Positions 62,799 to 64,000 of a stretch of DNA of 64,000 nucleotides are shown here, piece after piece (within the stretch, counting starts at the first letter, position 1; the number at the start of each line of letters is the position of its first letter). The position numbers and the translations under genes were made by a program. The DNA lies in the NCBI GenBank assembly GCA_963277665.1, contig CAUJRU010000138.1, positions 1,054,001 through 1,118,000 of the forward strand. The letters run 5' to 3'. The stretch comes from Viscum album. Taxonomy: Eukaryota; Streptophyta; Magnoliopsida; Santalales; Viscaceae. The notes beneath the pieces are model-generated. The model made no database searches and was not told the origin of the DNA. It saw nothing but the letters and a program-made list of their open reading frames with translations.

Positions 62799-63119
62799 AG
62801 GGCCGATATGCTTCACACGTATCCGAAACTCCTGTATAATGATTTAAATAATGTCATTGACTTATTACAGAATCATATTAATTGTTATGATATCATATAT
62901 GTTTCACTTAGGACATTATATTACCCGTTCTTTTGTAAATTCCATGTTAAAGCAGCTTTTTGGGTAAAATCATTTCATTTATCGTATGTGTTTCGACTTT
63001 TCATTAATGATATTATTAATTATATCCTGATTTAAATATTTCCAGAATATAAAACATGATTTATATATAATACATATTCATCATATACATATATATATTA
63101 TAGATCGATAAAAGGAATG

Positions 63120-63560
63120 AAATACACCGTTCATGGAGAGGGTAGGCCGTACGTACGCGTGAACGCTGTTTTCGTTTCCTTATTGAATTGAATGAAACTA
63201 AATAGATGACATAAATATATATATATACATAAATGCCATAGAATTATTATTTCATATATTTCATTATTATTCATTATATAAACTTTATGATCATTCATGT
63301 ATGGTTAACATGGATATTGAATCTCATCGCGTCGTGGAGACGGTAGTCCGTACGTACACACGAGTGATGAGATCGTTCCCATAATTATTGAATAGTATTG
63401 GAGTGGATGGTATAATATATCAGAATTAGTATTATTTTATAATAACCATATATAGTTATTAATTACACCATTATACCCATCCATGTAAGGTGTTGGTGGA
63501 AAAACAGATTTCACCACGGCGTGGAGATGGTATTCCGTACGTACGCACGCGTGGAGATTT
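63120..63560 (-). repeat. ~190-base tandem repeat, three units, with CCGTACGTACG core
   Basis: GGCCGTACGTACGCG near 63146, GTCCGTACGTACAC near 63346 and TTCCGTACGTACGCACG near 63534, each preceded by a GGAGA(C/T)GGTA-like stretch. The core GTACGTAC is a perfect palindrome. Confidence 0.8.
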
Positions 63561-63890
63561 TATTTTCCGTAGAATGGATAGATGGTGAAATAGGTTTCTT
63601 TCATACATATAATAACATATCAGTATATCAGTTATATCTATGTTAATACTTCATAATTAAACAACTAATGAAGAAGAAGTGGAATAAGAAATAAAGTTGA
63701 ATGAATCGGTAACAAACATTACATCTTCTTTGAAGCACCTCTTTGAGACCTCCTCTTAGGGCACTAAAAATGGTCTTTTAAGAAGAAGAGAACCTCTAGG
63801 ATGTTTCTATGGAAGTGGAAAAGATAATTTGTCAGGGGATGGCCGAGCATGAAGGCTCAATGTGGTGTGAGGAAGGGATGGAGGAGGTTC

Positions 63891-63899
63891 CCTTTTATA
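63891..63899 (-). promoter_or_regulatory. TATA box of the right-edge LTR
   Basis: Minus strand CTTATAAAAGGG, matching the one in LTR C. Confidence 0.55.
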
Positions 63900-64000
63900 A
63901 GGGAGGAGAGGGGCACCATTGGAAAAAAAATATATTATTTTATTATAAAGTCATATTTGGTTTTTAATAGCTCCAAATTGATTTATTTCGAAGATAATTT

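Larger units (their letters stand above)
61480..64000 (-). repeat. Partial minus-strand LTR related to LTR C; runs off the window
   Basis: Shares with 12398-14600 the order: a GTTTAGT-CTTTG-AAACAC block near the inner end (61600), a donor-like site (62789-62798), GTACGTAC tandem repeats and a TATA box (63891-63899). The donor-to-TATA distance is about 1100 bases against 900 at LTR C; one extra 190-base repeat unit explains the difference. The inner end is placed by that spacing only, and no clear primer site was seen beyond it. Confidence 0.6.

Noticed and set aside
1..64000. CRISPR arrays, bacterial operons, rRNA or tRNA genes
   Set aside because: None seen; composition and content are those of plant transposon-rich DNA, and the tandem repeats here are LTR-internal without spacers.

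Overview
The window looks like repeat-dense intergenic DNA from a flowering plant with a large genome. It is strongly AT-rich, I recognise no ordinary host gene, and almost everything identifiable is a decayed, nested retrotransposon. The recognisable coding remnants are Ty3/gypsy gag, protease, reverse transcriptase, RNase H, integrase and chromodomain-like tails, plus one plant L1-type LINE. LTRs of about 2.2-3.7 kb, initiator-Met-tRNA primer binding sites and a C-terminal chromodomain-like tail fit the Tekay/Del group of chromoviruses. The species cannot be named from sequence alone.

Layout. 1-16118: a minus-strand gypsy element (3' part of pol at the left edge, 5' LTR at about 12398-16118), split by a plus-strand element at 1304-9030. 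The inserted element has two 3.03-kb LTRs, a 1.66-kb internal region without pol, and near-matching target-site duplications, so it is a non-autonomous LARD-like element. 16119-21793: AT-rich, no genes, with one member of a dispersed repeat pair. 21794-39335: an LTR-internal-LTR-internal-LTR array of two related gypsy copies. Its middle LTR keeps only its last 0.5 kb, and the first copy is interrupted by a LINE whose 5' part is inverted. 39690-51094: a complete, GC-richer chromovirus with exact GACAC target-site duplications and 3.2-3.4-kb LTRs; its pol is readable but full of stops. 51100-61480: AT-rich, no genes, with the second member of the dispersed repeat. 61480-64000: a minus-strand LTR like the one at 12-16 kb, cut by the window edge.

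The most interesting observation is a small reading frame of about 89 codons inside the LTR, upstream of the TATA box (U3). It is intact in the LTR at 1304, has one stop in the LTR at 5999, and recurs in the divergent LTR at 36694 (one stop). Its two best-conserved blocks differ mainly at silent third positions, which suggests past selection on a protein. The same LTR superfamily also shares a splice-donor-like AAGTAAGGG/AAGGTAAGGG site and a conserved leader block after the primer binding site, and in two LTRs carries a ~190-bp tandem repeat with a GTACGTAC core.

All identities and boundaries were read by eye; no alignment or database search was run.
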